Shown: in pieces, positions 30,197 through 41,605 of the stretch
How the letters are laid out: each line of letters starts with the position of its first letter
Position numbering within the stretch: the first letter of the stretch is position 1
Source: JAGQPD01 sp020426865
GTDB lineage: Bacteria > Planctomycetota > Planctomycetia > Pirellulales > Pirellulaceae
DNA: 64,000 nt
Direction: 5' to 3'
NCBI GenBank assembly: GCA_041399065.1
Contig: JAWKTN010000008.1
Span: 62,001 to 126,000, forward strand
Notes under the pieces: model-generated
Databases searched by the model: none
What the model was told of the DNA's origin: nothing
What the model saw: the letters and a program-made list of their open reading frames with translations, nothing else
Program-made: the position numbers and the translations under genes

Positions 30197-30256
30197 GGGG
30201 GACGACAGGGGACTGTCGTGGAACATGGGGGACGGCAGGGGGCTGCCGTGGAACAT
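30197..30256. repeat. Two 30-base tandem stem-loop units with a compensatory change
   Basis: Units 30197-30226 and 30227-30256 differ at three positions only. Each forms a seven-base stem with a four-base loop: ACGACAG-GGGA-CTGTCGT in the first and ACGGCAG-GGGG-CTGCCGT in the second, followed by GGAACAT. Two of the three differences (A to G at 30235 and T to C at 30246) are on opposite sides of the same base pair, keeping the stem. They lie 37 bases before the start codon of the next gene and share a pattern with the units at 5332-5385. Confidence 0.8.
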
Positions 30257-30292
30257 TGTGCTACTGAAGACCCAGGGCGAGAAGTGAAACTT

Positions 30293-31144
30293 ATGTGGGA
30301 CGAGCTCAAGCAACTTGATGGCATCTTGCGCGGGGAAGCAACTCGGCCTCAACTATTGCGAGACGGCGATCTGCACTTGCCAGTCAAACGGTTGATACGA
30401 CTGCTTGTCGTTCTGGCCGTCGGGTATGGAGCCTGCATGGGGACCTATTCGCTGTTCCGACCACCGGCGGCGGACCCGGCGATGCAGTCGCTGGGGATCC
30501 TGCAATTCATGGCGACGATGATCAAGGTCCCCATGTTGTTCTTCCTTTCGTTGGCCGTCACGTTTCCCTCGCTCTACGTATTCAATGCCCTGGTTGGTTC
30601 GCGGCTGACCGTGATTCCCGTATTGCGCTTGCTCGTGGCATCCTTGGCGGTCAATCTCGCCGTTTTGGCCTCGTTGGGACCGATTGTCGCGTTCTTCTCG
30701 GCCACAACCAAGAGCTATCCGTTCATTGTGCTGTTTAACGTTCTCATTTTTTGCGTCTCAGGATTTCTTGGGTTGCTGTTTCTGATCCAAACACTTAACC
30801 GGATGTCGGTCCGACGCGGCCTGCGTACGACGGACGAAGTCCCTGCGGTTGCTGTGCCGTCGGTGGGGGAGTCATCAGGTGATGGGCCCGTGGGTGATGG
30901 TGACGAGCTGGATGACGTCGGGCCGCTCGATTTGACCGGTCAGCACATCCTCAGTGCGAACGTGAGAACGGTATTTGCCAGTTGGATGGTCGTGTTTGCG
31001 TTGGTGGGCGCGCAAATGGGTTGGGTGCTGCGACCATTCATCGGCGATCCAAATCAACCGTTTGCACTTTTCCGCGAACGTGAGTCAAATTTCTTTGATG
31101 CCGTATTTCGGTCGTTCATTCAACTTTTCACGGGCGGCAACTGA
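30293..31144 (+). CDS. Polytopic membrane protein, first of a tandem related pair
   Basis: A 283-residue protein of unknown function with about five or six membrane segments. After a cytoplasmic N-terminal helix (MWDELKQLDGILRGE) come LIRLLVVLAVGYGACMGTYSLF, a second and third span around MATMIKVPMLFFLSLAVTFPSLYVFNAL, further spans, and a C-terminal WMVVFALVGAQMGWVLRPFIGDP. The next gene has the same order of motifs at smaller size. The start follows GAAGTGAAAC with a weak site; the frame upstream is noncoding. Its stop overlaps the next start (ATGA), so the two are translated together and probably form a complex. Confidence 0.75.
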   Translation: MWDELKQLDGILRGEATRPQLLRDGDLHLPVKRLIRLLVVLAVGYGACMGTYSLFRPPAADPAMQSLGILQFMATMIKVPMLFFLSLAVTFPSLYVFNALVGSRLTVIPVLRLLVASLAVNLAVLASLGPIVAFFSATTKSYPFIVLFNVLIFCVSGFLGLLFLIQTLNRMSVRRGLRTTDEVPAVAVPSVGESSGDGPVGDGDELDDVGPLDLTGQHILSANVRTVFASWMVVFALVGAQMGWVLRPFIGDPNQPFALFRERESNFFDAVFRSFIQLFTGGN

Positions 31145-31827
31145 TGCAACAGTATCTGGCGATCGCCGACGGAATCTTGCGTCATAGTGGCGACGATCAG
31201 GCCGCACAGACGCGACATCGCTGGCGGACTTTGTTGACCGTGCTTTCAGTTTTCGCCGCCCTGTTTGGTCTGGCCGTGGGCAGCTTTGGTGCCCGAATTC
31301 TCGAACCAGGCACTTGGCTGCAGGCGTTGTATTCGGCCATCAAGCTGCCAATTCTGCTGACCCTTTCCACCGCGTTGAGCCTTCCTAGTTTTTTCGTCAT
31401 CAATTCGCTGCTCGGCTTGCGGAATGACTTTGACCGTGTCGTGCAGGCAATTGTGCTTTCACAAGTCGTGATGGCGATCGTGTTGGCGTCGTTTGCGCCA
31501 ATGACGATACTGTGGTACGCCTCGTCGTCCGACTATTCCCAAGCGATTCTCGCGAACCTTGTCTTGATGGCGATCGCCAGCTTTGTTGCTCATGCCGTAC
31601 TGCGAGCTCAATATCGGCGTCTCATTGTACGCAATCCACGGCATCGCTGGATGTCACGGTTGTGGCTCGCTACCTATGCCATGGTCGCCGTGCAAATGGC
31701 CTGGAATTTGCGCCCGTTCGTCGGCTCACCGGGGACCGAACCACAATTCTTGCGCCCCGATATGTGGGACAATGCCTATGTGATCGTCTGGAAACTGATC
31801 GCCCGCAGTCTCGGCTACACGATGTAG
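31144..31827 (+). CDS. Polytopic membrane protein, second of a tandem related pair
   Basis: A 227-residue membrane protein of unknown function. It repeats the layout of the gene before it: an N-terminal helix (YLAIADGILRH), LLTVLSVFAALFGLAVGSF, the paired span AIKLPILLTLSTALSLPSFFVINSLLG, and a C-terminal ATYAMVAVQMAWNLRPFVGSPG. The shared tail W-x-LRPF-(I/V)-G-x-P and the K-(V/L)-P-(M/I)-L segment mark the pair as paralogues. No enzymatic motif is seen. Its end overlaps by 13 bases the convergent end of the GH2-like gene. Confidence 0.72.
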   Translation: MQQYLAIADGILRHSGDDQAAQTRHRWRTLLTVLSVFAALFGLAVGSFGARILEPGTWLQALYSAIKLPILLTLSTALSLPSFFVINSLLGLRNDFDRVVQAIVLSQVVMAIVLASFAPMTILWYASSSDYSQAILANLVLMAIASFVAHAVLRAQYRRLIVRNPRHRWMSRLWLATYAMVAVQMAWNLRPFVGSPGTEPQFLRPDMWDNAYVIVWKLIARSLGYTM

Positions 31828-32813
31828 CCGGCAAGGTCGATCCAGGGGGCCAGGTCCGCCTGCAATTGTTCGCAAGCGAGGCGAGCAGATGGGATGTCCA
31901 TCGATTGGGAATCGCTGCGAATTGCGAACATCGGGCGACCGATGGCCGCAGCCCATTCTTGGAGGTTGGGCCCATCCGTACTCGCGTTGTGTACACTGCA
32001 AATTGCAATGTCGGCGAGCATCGCGTTCTCGCAACGATCGTCGACCAGTTCCGGACCCACCAACTCTTCGGCGACGATCAGGTATTTGTTCGAATTCCGC
32101 ACGGTTGTCACATCTTCGCGATGGACAATCGTGGCCGCAATGCACGGATAACGGGAAAACTGCCGGACAATGGCGGAGATGGTTGATCCCGTCGACGAAC
32201 TTCGGTGGCGCAGGTCGGCAATCATCGGAATCCCGTGGGTCGATGCCCATTCACACAGCGATATCGTTGGCTGCTCGACGGCGATTCCCAGGAGATGCTC
32301 CCGTAAGCCGTCGGCCGCCTGTTCAAGGAATTCGAAATCGGCAGACGGTGTTTTCTGCGGTAGAGTTGATAGTTGCGGGGCGGCGTGTTGAATTGGTCCT
32401 CTTAAGAATGGGAGGAAGGTGGCCCGCAGGACCCAGCGTTTTCCGTCGCACAACAAATTGCAACCGCGAGTGCCGTAGCGTGTTAGCCCGATGCGTTGGG
32501 AGGTCGACCAGACGCGTTGTCCGTGTTGCTCCAATTCCAGCGTTACGTCATAGAGAAAAGGCAGGGTGGGGGTCCAAAAGCAGGGATCGACGACGGTCGC
32601 CCGAGCCAGGATGGTTGGTCCGTCGCCTTGATCAAGAAAATCCCAGCGTGTCGGGAGCGTACGAGAATAGTGGCAGTGCGGTCCGGTGATGGTGCCACGC
32701 AGTTGGCATCTGGCGTCCGCGGACGGTCTGGGCAGTTGCGCATAGACGTAGGTCCATGCGAAGGAACCGAACCCGGTAAAAAACAACAGTTCATCGACCG
32801 AAGGCGCGATCAC
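31815..32813 (-). CDS. GH2-like (beta-sandwich plus barrel) protein of unknown function
   Basis: A 332-residue protein. The part around residues 75-135 (DPCFWTPTLPFLYDVTLELEQHG..GLTRYGTRGCNLLCDGKRWVLRAT) matches the immunoglobulin-like domain and the entry to the barrel of glycoside hydrolase family 2. The rest is compatible with a shortened barrel, but no catalytic acid pair could be placed, so enzymatic activity is doubtful. There is no signal peptide. The ATG overlaps the uvrA stop (ATGA), so expression is coupled to uvrA. An association with DNA repair would be new and is only suggested by position. Confidence 0.55.
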   Translation of the reverse strand: MIAPSVDELLFFTGFGSFAWTYVYAQLPRPSADARCQLRGTITGPHCHYSRTLPTRWDFLDQGDGPTILARATVVDPCFWTPTLPFLYDVTLELEQHGQRVWSTSQRIGLTRYGTRGCNLLCDGKRWVLRATFLPFLRGPIQHAAPQLSTLPQKTPSADFEFLEQAADGLREHLLGIAVEQPTISLCEWASTHGIPMIADLRHRSSSTGSTISAIVRQFSRYPCIAATIVHREDVTTVRNSNKYLIVAEELVGPELVDDRCENAMLADIAICSVHNASTDGPNLQEWAAAIGRPMFAIRSDSQSMDIPSARLACEQLQADLAPWIDLAGYIV

Positions 32814-35752
32814 CTTTCCGCCTCACCTGCTTCGAGGATCTGCAGTTGACGGGCCAGTACTTGACCGGTCGCCGATTGTGAATTGCGAGCCACCATTTCC
32901 GGCGTCCCTTGTGCGACGACTTGACCACCGTCGTCGGACGCGCCTGGTCCGAGATCGACAATGTAGTCGGCGGCTCTCATCATCTGCAAGTTATGTTCCA
33001 CGACAATCAGTGAATGCCCCATGTTCAGCAAGGCCTCGAAGCAATCGAGCAATTGCACGATATCGGAGAAGTGCAGTCCGGTGGTTGGTTCGTCCATCAG
33101 GAACAGCGTTCGGCCGCGCCGGGCCGACGCTAGGTAGCCGGCCAGCTTCAGTCGTTGTGCCTCGCCAGCCGACAGAGTATTGGCGGGCTGGCCCAGTCGC
33201 AGATAGTCGAGTCCCACATCCATGAGACGCTGCAAACGCTGCTGCACTTTGGTCTGTCCGCGAAAGAACATGAAGGCGCGCCGCACCGTCATGTCCAGGA
33301 TATCCGCAATCGACTTGTCGCGGTAGGTGACCTCCAGGATCTCTCGCCGATATCGACGGCCGTGGCAGACGGAACATTTCATGTAGATGTCCGCGAGGAA
33401 CTGCATGTCGATTTGATTGAATCCGTCGCCCTTACACGCGTCGCAACGTCCACCATCAACGTTGAAGCTGAAGTGGCTGGCGGTGTAGTTGTGCGTCCGG
33501 GCGGTAAGCGTTTCCGCAAAGACCTCGCGAATGGCGTCGAAAGCCTTGATGTACGTGACGGGATTCGAACGAGGGGACCTTGAGAGCGGCGATTGATCGA
33601 CAAGAATCACATCGTCCAGTTGACCATCACCGAAGACATCGTCGTAGGGGAGGGGGCGATCGGAGTCTTTGCGTTTCCGTTGGCACAACGCCGGGTACAA
33701 CGTTTGTTCGACGAGCGAACTTTTGCCAGAACCGCTGACTCCAGTGACCAGACAGAGGACGCCTAACGGCAATTCCACTTCGACATTCTTCAAGTTATTG
33801 CCACGGGCACCGGTCAAGCGAATCCAGCCGTGGCCGGGTTGGCGACGCGTTTCTGGCAAGATGACGCCCCGTCGTCCAGCCAGATAGTCACCCGTAAGTG
33901 AGGCCTCGGACTTGACCATCTCTACGGGGCTGCCTGCAAACACCACCCGACCGCCATCTTCGCCGGCACCTGGGCCGATCTCAATCACATGTTGCGCGGC
34001 CTGAATCATCGACTCTTCGTGCTCCACCAGTACAACCGTGTTGCCGCGGCGGTGCAGCTGTTCAATGGCCTCTAAAAGTCGCTGCACGTCTTGCGGATGC
34101 AAACCAACGGACGGTTCGTCCAATACGTAGAGCATATTGACCAGGCTGGAACCCAGTGCCGACGTCAAGGCAACTCGCTGGGCCTCACCGCCACTGAGCG
34201 TACGAAGCGTGCGGTTGAGCGTCAAGTAACCCAGCCCGACCATTTGCAGGTAATGCAATCGAGAACGGATCTGTTTCAACAACGTGTCGACGATTCTCTG
34301 GTCGTGTTCGGACAGCTCCAGCGATTCGAGAAATGACAACAGCTGAAGGACCTCCATCCCTGAGAGGTCCGCGATACTCTTGCCGGCAATTTTCGCGGCC
34401 AGTGCCTCGGGGCGGAGCCGGGCGCCGCCGCAAGCCTCGCACAAACGGTAGCTGCGCCAACGGCTAAGGAAGACGCGAATGTGCATTTTGTATTTGCGGC
34501 GTTCCAGCCATCGAAAGAACCCGTTCAGGCCACCGAATTCTCGTTCGGGGACGCCGTTTTCGATCAACCGCCGGTGCTTGGAATTCAGCTCGCGGAAAGG
34601 GATGCTTGTCGGGATCTCGTAGTCCGAGGCGAGCGCTAGTAGCTCGTCCAGCTCATGCGAATAGGCGGGGGTGTTCCACGGAGCGATGGCACCTTCAGCC
34701 AGTGACTTCGAGGTGTCTGGGACAACCAGGTCCATGTCAATGGCCATCACGTTGCCGAATCCCTCACAAGTGGGGCAGGCCCCCAACGGGCTGTTAAAAC
34801 TGAATAGTCGTGGCTCGGGCCTGGCATATTCTCGCTGGCAGGATTCACACCGAAATGCCGAACTCAACCGCAACACTCGCCACCGACTGCCATCGATCTC
34901 GCACAGCGATTCGTTGTTGAGGGACCGATCGGCTTCGGCGGCCCCGGATAAGTGAGACACAAACAAGTCGCATCGCCCGTTGCCATGGTTGAATGCTGTC
35001 TCCAGCGAATCTCGCGCGCGTGCCGCGGAAGCACTGCCGGCCGCCAGCCGATCAACGATCCCCCACAGCCGCTGGCCGTCGCGCCAAGAAGTTTGGACCT
35101 GCTCCAATTGTTGTGGGTCGCTGATGTTCCATGTCTTGCCGCGAAAGAGTACCCGCACAAAACCATCCTCACGCAACGCCGGCAATATTTCCGGCGAATC
35201 GAAGGGAAAGGCGATCTGAAAGCGCGTTCCATCCGCAAGGCCGCGCAACCGCTCAACCACCGTTGTCGGAGTATCACGTTGCACACGCTCGCCGCAGCCC
35301 TCACAATGCACCGTGGCAATCTTGGCATACAACAGCCGCAGAAACTCGGTGGTCTCGGTCGATGTGCCGACGGTCGTGCGACTGGATTGCGTCGTGTTCT
35401 TGTGCGTGACCGCGATCGCCGGTGGTATCCCGTCGATGCGATCGGCGGCCGGCTTCTCCAACCGTTCCAAAAACTGGCGAGTATAAGCGGAAAAGCTCTC
35501 GATATATCGCCGCTGACCCTCAGCGTACAACGTGTCCAATGCCAGACTGGTCTTGCCGCTGCCGCTAACTCCACACACCAGTACCAACTGGTTGTGGGGG
35601 ATATCAACATCAATGCTCTTTAGGTTGTGGACGGTGACGCCACGTAGTTCAATACTGGTGTTCGTCAAGTTGTGGGGCTCCCCCAGGGTGGAGTTAACGC
35701 CGTCGTCATAGCCTTGTATCTTAACACCAATTCGGCTCGACTTGTACCGCAC
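32810..35752 (-). CDS. uvrA: Excinuclease ABC subunit A
   Basis: DNA damage recognition ATPase of nucleotide excision repair. The 980-residue protein has two ABC modules: Walker A GVSGSGKTSLALDTLYAEGQRRY and GVSGSGKSSLVEQTLYPAL, signature motifs TLSGGEAQRVAL and TLSAGEAQRLKLA, and zinc clusters CEGCG, CESCQ..CPTCEG and CDACKGDG..CSVCHGRRY. The segment after the first Walker A reads AIAVTHKNTTQSSRTTVGTSTE, where E. coli UvrA has a different version, so this may be a second UvrA type rather than the main one. An internal GTG near residue 20 could be the real start. A GH2-like gene is coupled to its end. Confidence 0.93.
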   Translation of the reverse strand: MRYKSSRIGVKIQGYDDGVNSTLGEPHNLTNTSIELRGVTVHNLKSIDVDIPHNQLVLVCGVSGSGKTSLALDTLYAEGQRRYIESFSAYTRQFLERLEKPAADRIDGIPPAIAVTHKNTTQSSRTTVGTSTETTEFLRLLYAKIATVHCEGCGERVQRDTPTTVVERLRGLADGTRFQIAFPFDSPEILPALREDGFVRVLFRGKTWNISDPQQLEQVQTSWRDGQRLWGIVDRLAAGSASAARARDSLETAFNHGNGRCDLFVSHLSGAAEADRSLNNESLCEIDGSRWRVLRLSSAFRCESCQREYARPEPRLFSFNSPLGACPTCEGFGNVMAIDMDLVVPDTSKSLAEGAIAPWNTPAYSHELDELLALASDYEIPTSIPFRELNSKHRRLIENGVPEREFGGLNGFFRWLERRKYKMHIRVFLSRWRSYRLCEACGGARLRPEALAAKIAGKSIADLSGMEVLQLLSFLESLELSEHDQRIVDTLLKQIRSRLHYLQMVGLGYLTLNRTLRTLSGGEAQRVALTSALGSSLVNMLYVLDEPSVGLHPQDVQRLLEAIEQLHRRGNTVVLVEHEESMIQAAQHVIEIGPGAGEDGGRVVFAGSPVEMVKSEASLTGDYLAGRRGVILPETRRQPGHGWIRLTGARGNNLKNVEVELPLGVLCLVTGVSGSGKSSLVEQTLYPALCQRKRKDSDRPLPYDDVFGDGQLDDVILVDQSPLSRSPRSNPVTYIKAFDAIREVFAETLTARTHNYTASHFSFNVDGGRCDACKGDGFNQIDMQFLADIYMKCSVCHGRRYRREILEVTYRDKSIADILDMTVRRAFMFFRGQTKVQQRLQRLMDVGLDYLRLGQPANTLSAGEAQRLKLAGYLASARRGRTLFLMDEPTTGLHFSDIVQLLDCFEALLNMGHSLIVVEHNLQMMRAADYIVDLGPGASDDGGQVVAQGTPEMVARNSQSATGQVLARQLQILEAGEAER

Positions 35753-35781
35753 GTTACCTTGCTATAATACCTTGCTACAAT
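35742..35781 (+). promoter_or_regulatory. Promoter with tandem extended -10 elements
   Basis: ACCTTGCTATAAT at 35756-35768 is followed directly by ACCTTGCTACAAT at 35769-35781. Each gives an extended -10 (TGC before TATAAT or TACAAT). TTGTAC at 35742-35747 lies 15 bases before the first. Transcription would start about 30-40 bases before the TTG start of the small membrane protein gene. It overlaps the start of divergent uvrA. Confidence 0.6.
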
Positions 35782-35813
35782 TTGGTGCCGGAGAACTTCA
35801 GAGGAACATCGCC

Positions 35814-36117
35814 TTGGCCAATACAAAGAAACCGATGCCGAATCCGTTTTACGTGATCCTGGTAATTGCCGGCGTCATCTTCTGTATTACAGCGTGCGCC
35901 TATGGCACCATGACGCTGTTGTTTTTGCATCCCGAGTCGGCGGAGCAGGCCGACGCGTCACGGAAGAGTTTTCTATCCTTGGTGGATCAACACGGATTGA
36001 CCGCCATGGTCGTCGAATTGATCGTCTTGGCCTTGGCAACGGTGGCGGCAATTGCGACGGACGACTATTGGCAAAGAAAATCGAACCGAATCGGCGACGA
36101 GAAACAAGGAAATCGAC

Positions 36118-36128
<11 letters not shown>
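35814..36128 (+). CDS. Small membrane protein, 104 aa
   Basis: Begins at a TTG that follows AGAGGA, giving MANTKKPMPNPFYVIL; an ATG at 35835 is a weaker alternative. Two hydrophobic segments are seen, FYVILVIAGVIFCITACAYGTM near residues 12-35 and MVVELIVLALATVAAIATDD near 65-85, then a short charged tail. No family was recognised. The end overlaps the cupin gene start by 11 bases, and the cupin gene overlaps ligA, so the three form one unit from the strong promoter upstream. Confidence 0.65.
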
Positions 36129-38507
<2,379 letters not shown>

Positions 38508-38637
38508 TCGGTATACACGGAAAAGTCTTCCTAAAGTTCCTCCGCTGATTCGGTCGAACTTTCGAAGGGCGAGTTGTGCGCAGCTGCGTGCAATGGACTG
38601 TCAAACTGTTTTGCAGCTTAGCTCTTGGGGGTCGACC

Positions 38638-39057
38638 GTGACAGGACGTTTCGTGTCGTTTGTGTTGCTGGCGTCGCTATCGTTGCTGGCGACTGGATGT
38701 GCGATGTGCGCCGACTGTTTTGACTACGATTATGGTGCCTACGGCGGTGCTTGTCCACGAACGGACATGAGCTACGGCCGCGTCGGATCGGCATTTACCG
38801 GTGATCAGGCCTGTGGTCGACTCGTGTCGGCCGAAGCGTCCATCCCCTATACTGAAGCGAGTGGCGACGGTTCGTCGACCGACAGTGGTGAAGCAGGCAG
38901 CGGGTCGGATGTGGGTTCAGACTCTGGCCGCGGCACGGGATCGGATGAAGACTCGTCGGTTCTCGACCGGATCCCCGATGACATCTTTTCGGACGAGCTG
39001 AATGGCGACACCGCGCCGCGGACGAACCCACAGTTGGAGAATTCAACGACCCGCTGA
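38638..39057 (+). CDS. Small putative lipoprotein, Ser/Asp/Gly-rich
   Basis: The start is set at a GTG after GGGGGT that gives a lipoprotein signal, VSFVLLASLSLLATGC, with the lipobox LATGC. An ATG at 38593 in the same frame is possible but adds a hydrophilic start. The mature part is short and low in complexity: a Cys/Tyr-rich segment (DYDYGAYGGAC) and an acidic Ser/Gly/Asp linker. No homologue was recognised. Its last 56 bases overlap the next gene in another frame, so the two may be translationally coupled. Confidence 0.6.
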   Translation: MTGRFVSFVLLASLSLLATGCAMCADCFDYDYGAYGGACPRTDMSYGRVGSAFTGDQACGRLVSAEASIPYTEASGDGSSTDSGEAGSGSDVGSDSGRGTGSDEDSSVLDRIPDDIFSDELNGDTAPRTNPQLENSTTR

Positions 39058-40144
39058 GGCTGCGGAAATCGCGGTTCGGATTTTCTGCTGCGTTGTCTGC
39101 CTGATGTTCGTCTTCTCACTAGCGGGATGCTGGGGAGAGCCTTCGTTCACCGCTCATACGTCGGTTGGCATCACCGCTCCGTCCACGACCGAAGAACGCG
39201 CCGAACGCATCTTTCGCAACGTATCACGCCAATTGGGCGAGCGGTTCATCGGAATCAATCGCAGGCCGTGGTTGGTGTTTGGGACCGAACGGCGTGAACT
39301 GCAGAATTGTCTCGACCACGAACTGCCATTGATCAACACCTGGATGCAGCAGCAGTACGGGTGTGATCTCTTTTTGCACCCGGTCGCGGTTGTGATTTGC
39401 AGTGACACGGCCGACTATGAGTCAGCGGCAGCAGCTGTTTTGGGGGTGCCGCCGCCGTCTCCATTGGGATTCTATCGGCGGTCCCGCAGTATGGTCTTCG
39501 TGAACCTCGAGACAGGTTCAGGGCCGCTGTGGCATGAAGTAACACATGTGTGGATCGAAGAGGATTTTGCAACGCATTCTGCGCGGCTAGGTCCAGGTGG
39601 TGATCGCGATGCGCCGAATACCACGGCCGACTGTCCGCTATGGCTGCACGAAGGTCTGGCAATGCTTCACGAAGCGTTTGTTGTTCAACGCGCCGATAAC
39701 GCTTGGATCGGGTTGCCGAACTGGAACTGGCGGTGCGATGTATTGATCGCCCAGCAGCTGACGCAGAGCACCAATGACGCAGGAATGGCAAGCGGACCGG
39801 CTCCTCCGTCGGATGACGATTCCGAGATGTTGCTGATGCGGGTGGACGACCTGTTGACGGAACACCAACCAAGTGGGGAGTCTACCGCGACGTGGTGTGG
39901 CCAGTTGCGGGTATTTTGTTGGTTTCTGCACGAACGAGAAGCACTCGGGCCGGTCTATCGCTCCGTGCGAGACATGGTCGCCAAGACTGGTTCGCCGGTG
40001 CCGCAGGTCGCGACGTTGACGCTGATTGCTGGCCAAATCGGTTGCGACCGAAATGAGATCGACCGGCTGTTTCGACAGTGGTGGCGAGAAAAGCTCTTGG
40101 CACATCGCTTGCGTTATCCAGCGTTGCCATCGCAAGACAGCTAG
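39002..40144 (+). CDS. Lipoprotein-like HExxH (peptidase MA-like) protein, 380 aa
   Basis: An exported protein with a long N terminus and a lipobox-like LAGC (Cys43) after VRIFCCVVCLMFVFS. The metal site is HEVTH at 178-182 and Glu217 in WLHEGLAM, with a longer spacer than in the other two proteins of this type. A helical C-terminal half follows. It overlaps the previous lipoprotein gene by 56 bases. Peptidase activity is inferred from the motif alone. Confidence 0.72.
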   Translation: MATPRRGRTHSWRIQRPAEAAEIAVRIFCCVVCLMFVFSLAGCWGEPSFTAHTSVGITAPSTTEERAERIFRNVSRQLGERFIGINRRPWLVFGTERRELQNCLDHELPLINTWMQQQYGCDLFLHPVAVVICSDTADYESAAAAVLGVPPPSPLGFYRRSRSMVFVNLETGSGPLWHEVTHVWIEEDFATHSARLGPGGDRDAPNTTADCPLWLHEGLAMLHEAFVVQRADNAWIGLPNWNWRCDVLIAQQLTQSTNDAGMASGPAPPSDDDSEMLLMRVDDLLTEHQPSGESTATWCGQLRVFCWFLHEREALGPVYRSVRDMVAKTGSPVPQVATLTLIAGQIGCDRNEIDRLFRQWWREKLLAHRLRYPALPSQDS

Positions 40145-40290
40145 CGACACGATCTGCGAAGCCAATTTTCTACGGGTTCGTGTCGATCGTAGCGAAGATG
40201 AGGGCCGTCGGTTTCGAGCGAGCTTTTCCTTGTGTTGCGAATTGGCATCGTGACGTTGATGTTGTGCAACCACAGGAGAGCTTCCACCGC

Positions 40291-41502
40291 ATGAGCCATT
40301 TCACTCCAAAGAACGCTGTGTCTCAGGTCTTGTCCACTGGTGCCACCGCGGTATCACCAGGCGTAAGCGTCGGACGCACGTCGGTCAAAGTACGAGACCG
40401 GGCGAAGGTCCTGCACTTGATCAACGGCGAGCATTACAGTGGTGCGGAACGAGTGCAGGATTTGTTGGGCACGCGTCTTCCGGAAATGGGTTTTGACGTG
40501 GGGTTCGCCTGCTTAAAGCCAGGCAAGTTTCCAGCGATGCGCGAGTGTGCCCAGGCCAAATTGCACCTGGTTCCGATGCAGGGACGGTTCGATTTGCGGG
40601 CGATTTGGAAGTTGGTGAAAATCGTTCGTCACGAGAAGTATGCACTACTGCACGCGCACACGCCCCGTACGGTGATGATAGGGAACGCCATCTCGCGCTT
40701 CACAGGGGTTCCACTGGTGTATCATGTGCACAGCCCGACGTCACGAGATTCAACCCGCCGCGTGCTGAATTGGATCAACTCGGCGACAGAGCGTTTGAGC
40801 CTGGTTGGGGTACAGCAGTTGGTTACGGTATCGCGCAGTCTGGCGAGTCACATGCAGACGGAGGGGTTCGGGCCCGAGTTGATCTCCGTGGTTCCCAACG
40901 GCGTGCCGATGTCGTCGTCGGTACGATCGTCGTCGCCGCCGTCGGGCCGATGGACGCTTGGTTCGGTCGCATTGTTTCGTCCGCGTAAGGGATTAGAGGT
41001 CTTGTTGAAAGCCATCTCACGACTTCGCGAATCGGGGCACGACGTGCGTCTGCGAGCCGTTGGGCCGTTTGAAACACCGGAGTATGAGGCAGAGATTCAC
41101 CGACTTGCCGATCGGTTGTTACTGGCTGACCACATCGATTGGGTCGGGTTTACGCGGGAGGTGAATGCCCAATTTCAGCAGATGGACTTGTTTGTGTTGC
41201 CGAGCTTGTTTGGCGAAGGGCTACCAATGGTTGTGCTCGAGGCGATGGCAGCGGGCGTTCCGGTCGTGGGGACCCGAGTGGAAGGCGTGCCGGAGGCGAT
41301 CCGTGACGGCGTGGATGGCCTGATTGCCGAACCAGGTGATGACGCAGATCTGGCGGCGACGATTGGGCGGGTAGTACGTGGCGAAGTGAATTGGTCACTG
41401 ATGCGCGAGAACGCTCAAGACAGCCACGCCGAACACTTTTCCGACTTCAGTATGGCGGCGGGAGTAGCCCAGGCGTATCGCCGAGTCTTGTCGAGCCGCT
41501 GA
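40291..41502 (+). CDS. Glycosyltransferase family 4 protein
   Basis: Transfers a sugar from a nucleotide donor in cell surface polysaccharide or lipid glycosylation; retaining GT-B fold, cytoplasmic face. The 403-residue product has the N-terminal acceptor domain with VLHLINGEHYSGAERVQD and LLHAHTPRTVMIG, and the donor domain with PNGVPM, SVALFRPRKGLEVLLKA, and LPSLFGEGLPMVVLEAMAAGVPVVGTRVEGVPEAI (the EX7E motif). The start follows CAGGAGAG at 40272. No other polysaccharide gene is adjacent. Confidence 0.9.
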   Translation: MSHFTPKNAVSQVLSTGATAVSPGVSVGRTSVKVRDRAKVLHLINGEHYSGAERVQDLLGTRLPEMGFDVGFACLKPGKFPAMRECAQAKLHLVPMQGRFDLRAIWKLVKIVRHEKYALLHAHTPRTVMIGNAISRFTGVPLVYHVHSPTSRDSTRRVLNWINSATERLSLVGVQQLVTVSRSLASHMQTEGFGPELISVVPNGVPMSSSVRSSSPPSGRWTLGSVALFRPRKGLEVLLKAISRLRESGHDVRLRAVGPFETPEYEAEIHRLADRLLLADHIDWVGFTREVNAQFQQMDLFVLPSLFGEGLPMVVLEAMAAGVPVVGTRVEGVPEAIRDGVDGLIAEPGDDADLAATIGRVVRGEVNWSLMRENAQDSHAEHFSDFSMAAGVAQAYRRVLSSR

Positions 41503-41520
41503 TTGGGGCTTCGAGCCTCT

Positions 41521-41548
41521 TTGGCTTTTCCAGCAGGTACCGTATACT
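41521..41548 (+). promoter_or_regulatory. Candidate promoter of the AddB-like gene
   Basis: TTGGCT at 41521-41526 and TATACT at 41543-41548 are 16 bases apart. The second box matches the consensus at five of six positions. It lies about 58 bases before the chosen start at 41606. Confidence 0.45.
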
Positions 41549-41605
41549 CCAATGTGGTACGGTGCATGGGTGACTGGGTAGCGATAGGTGATCGGGGAAA
41601 CACGG

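Noticed and set aside
30128..30292. N-terminal extension of the membrane protein at 30293
   Set aside because: The frame runs through the two hairpin repeats and no ribosome binding site supports it.
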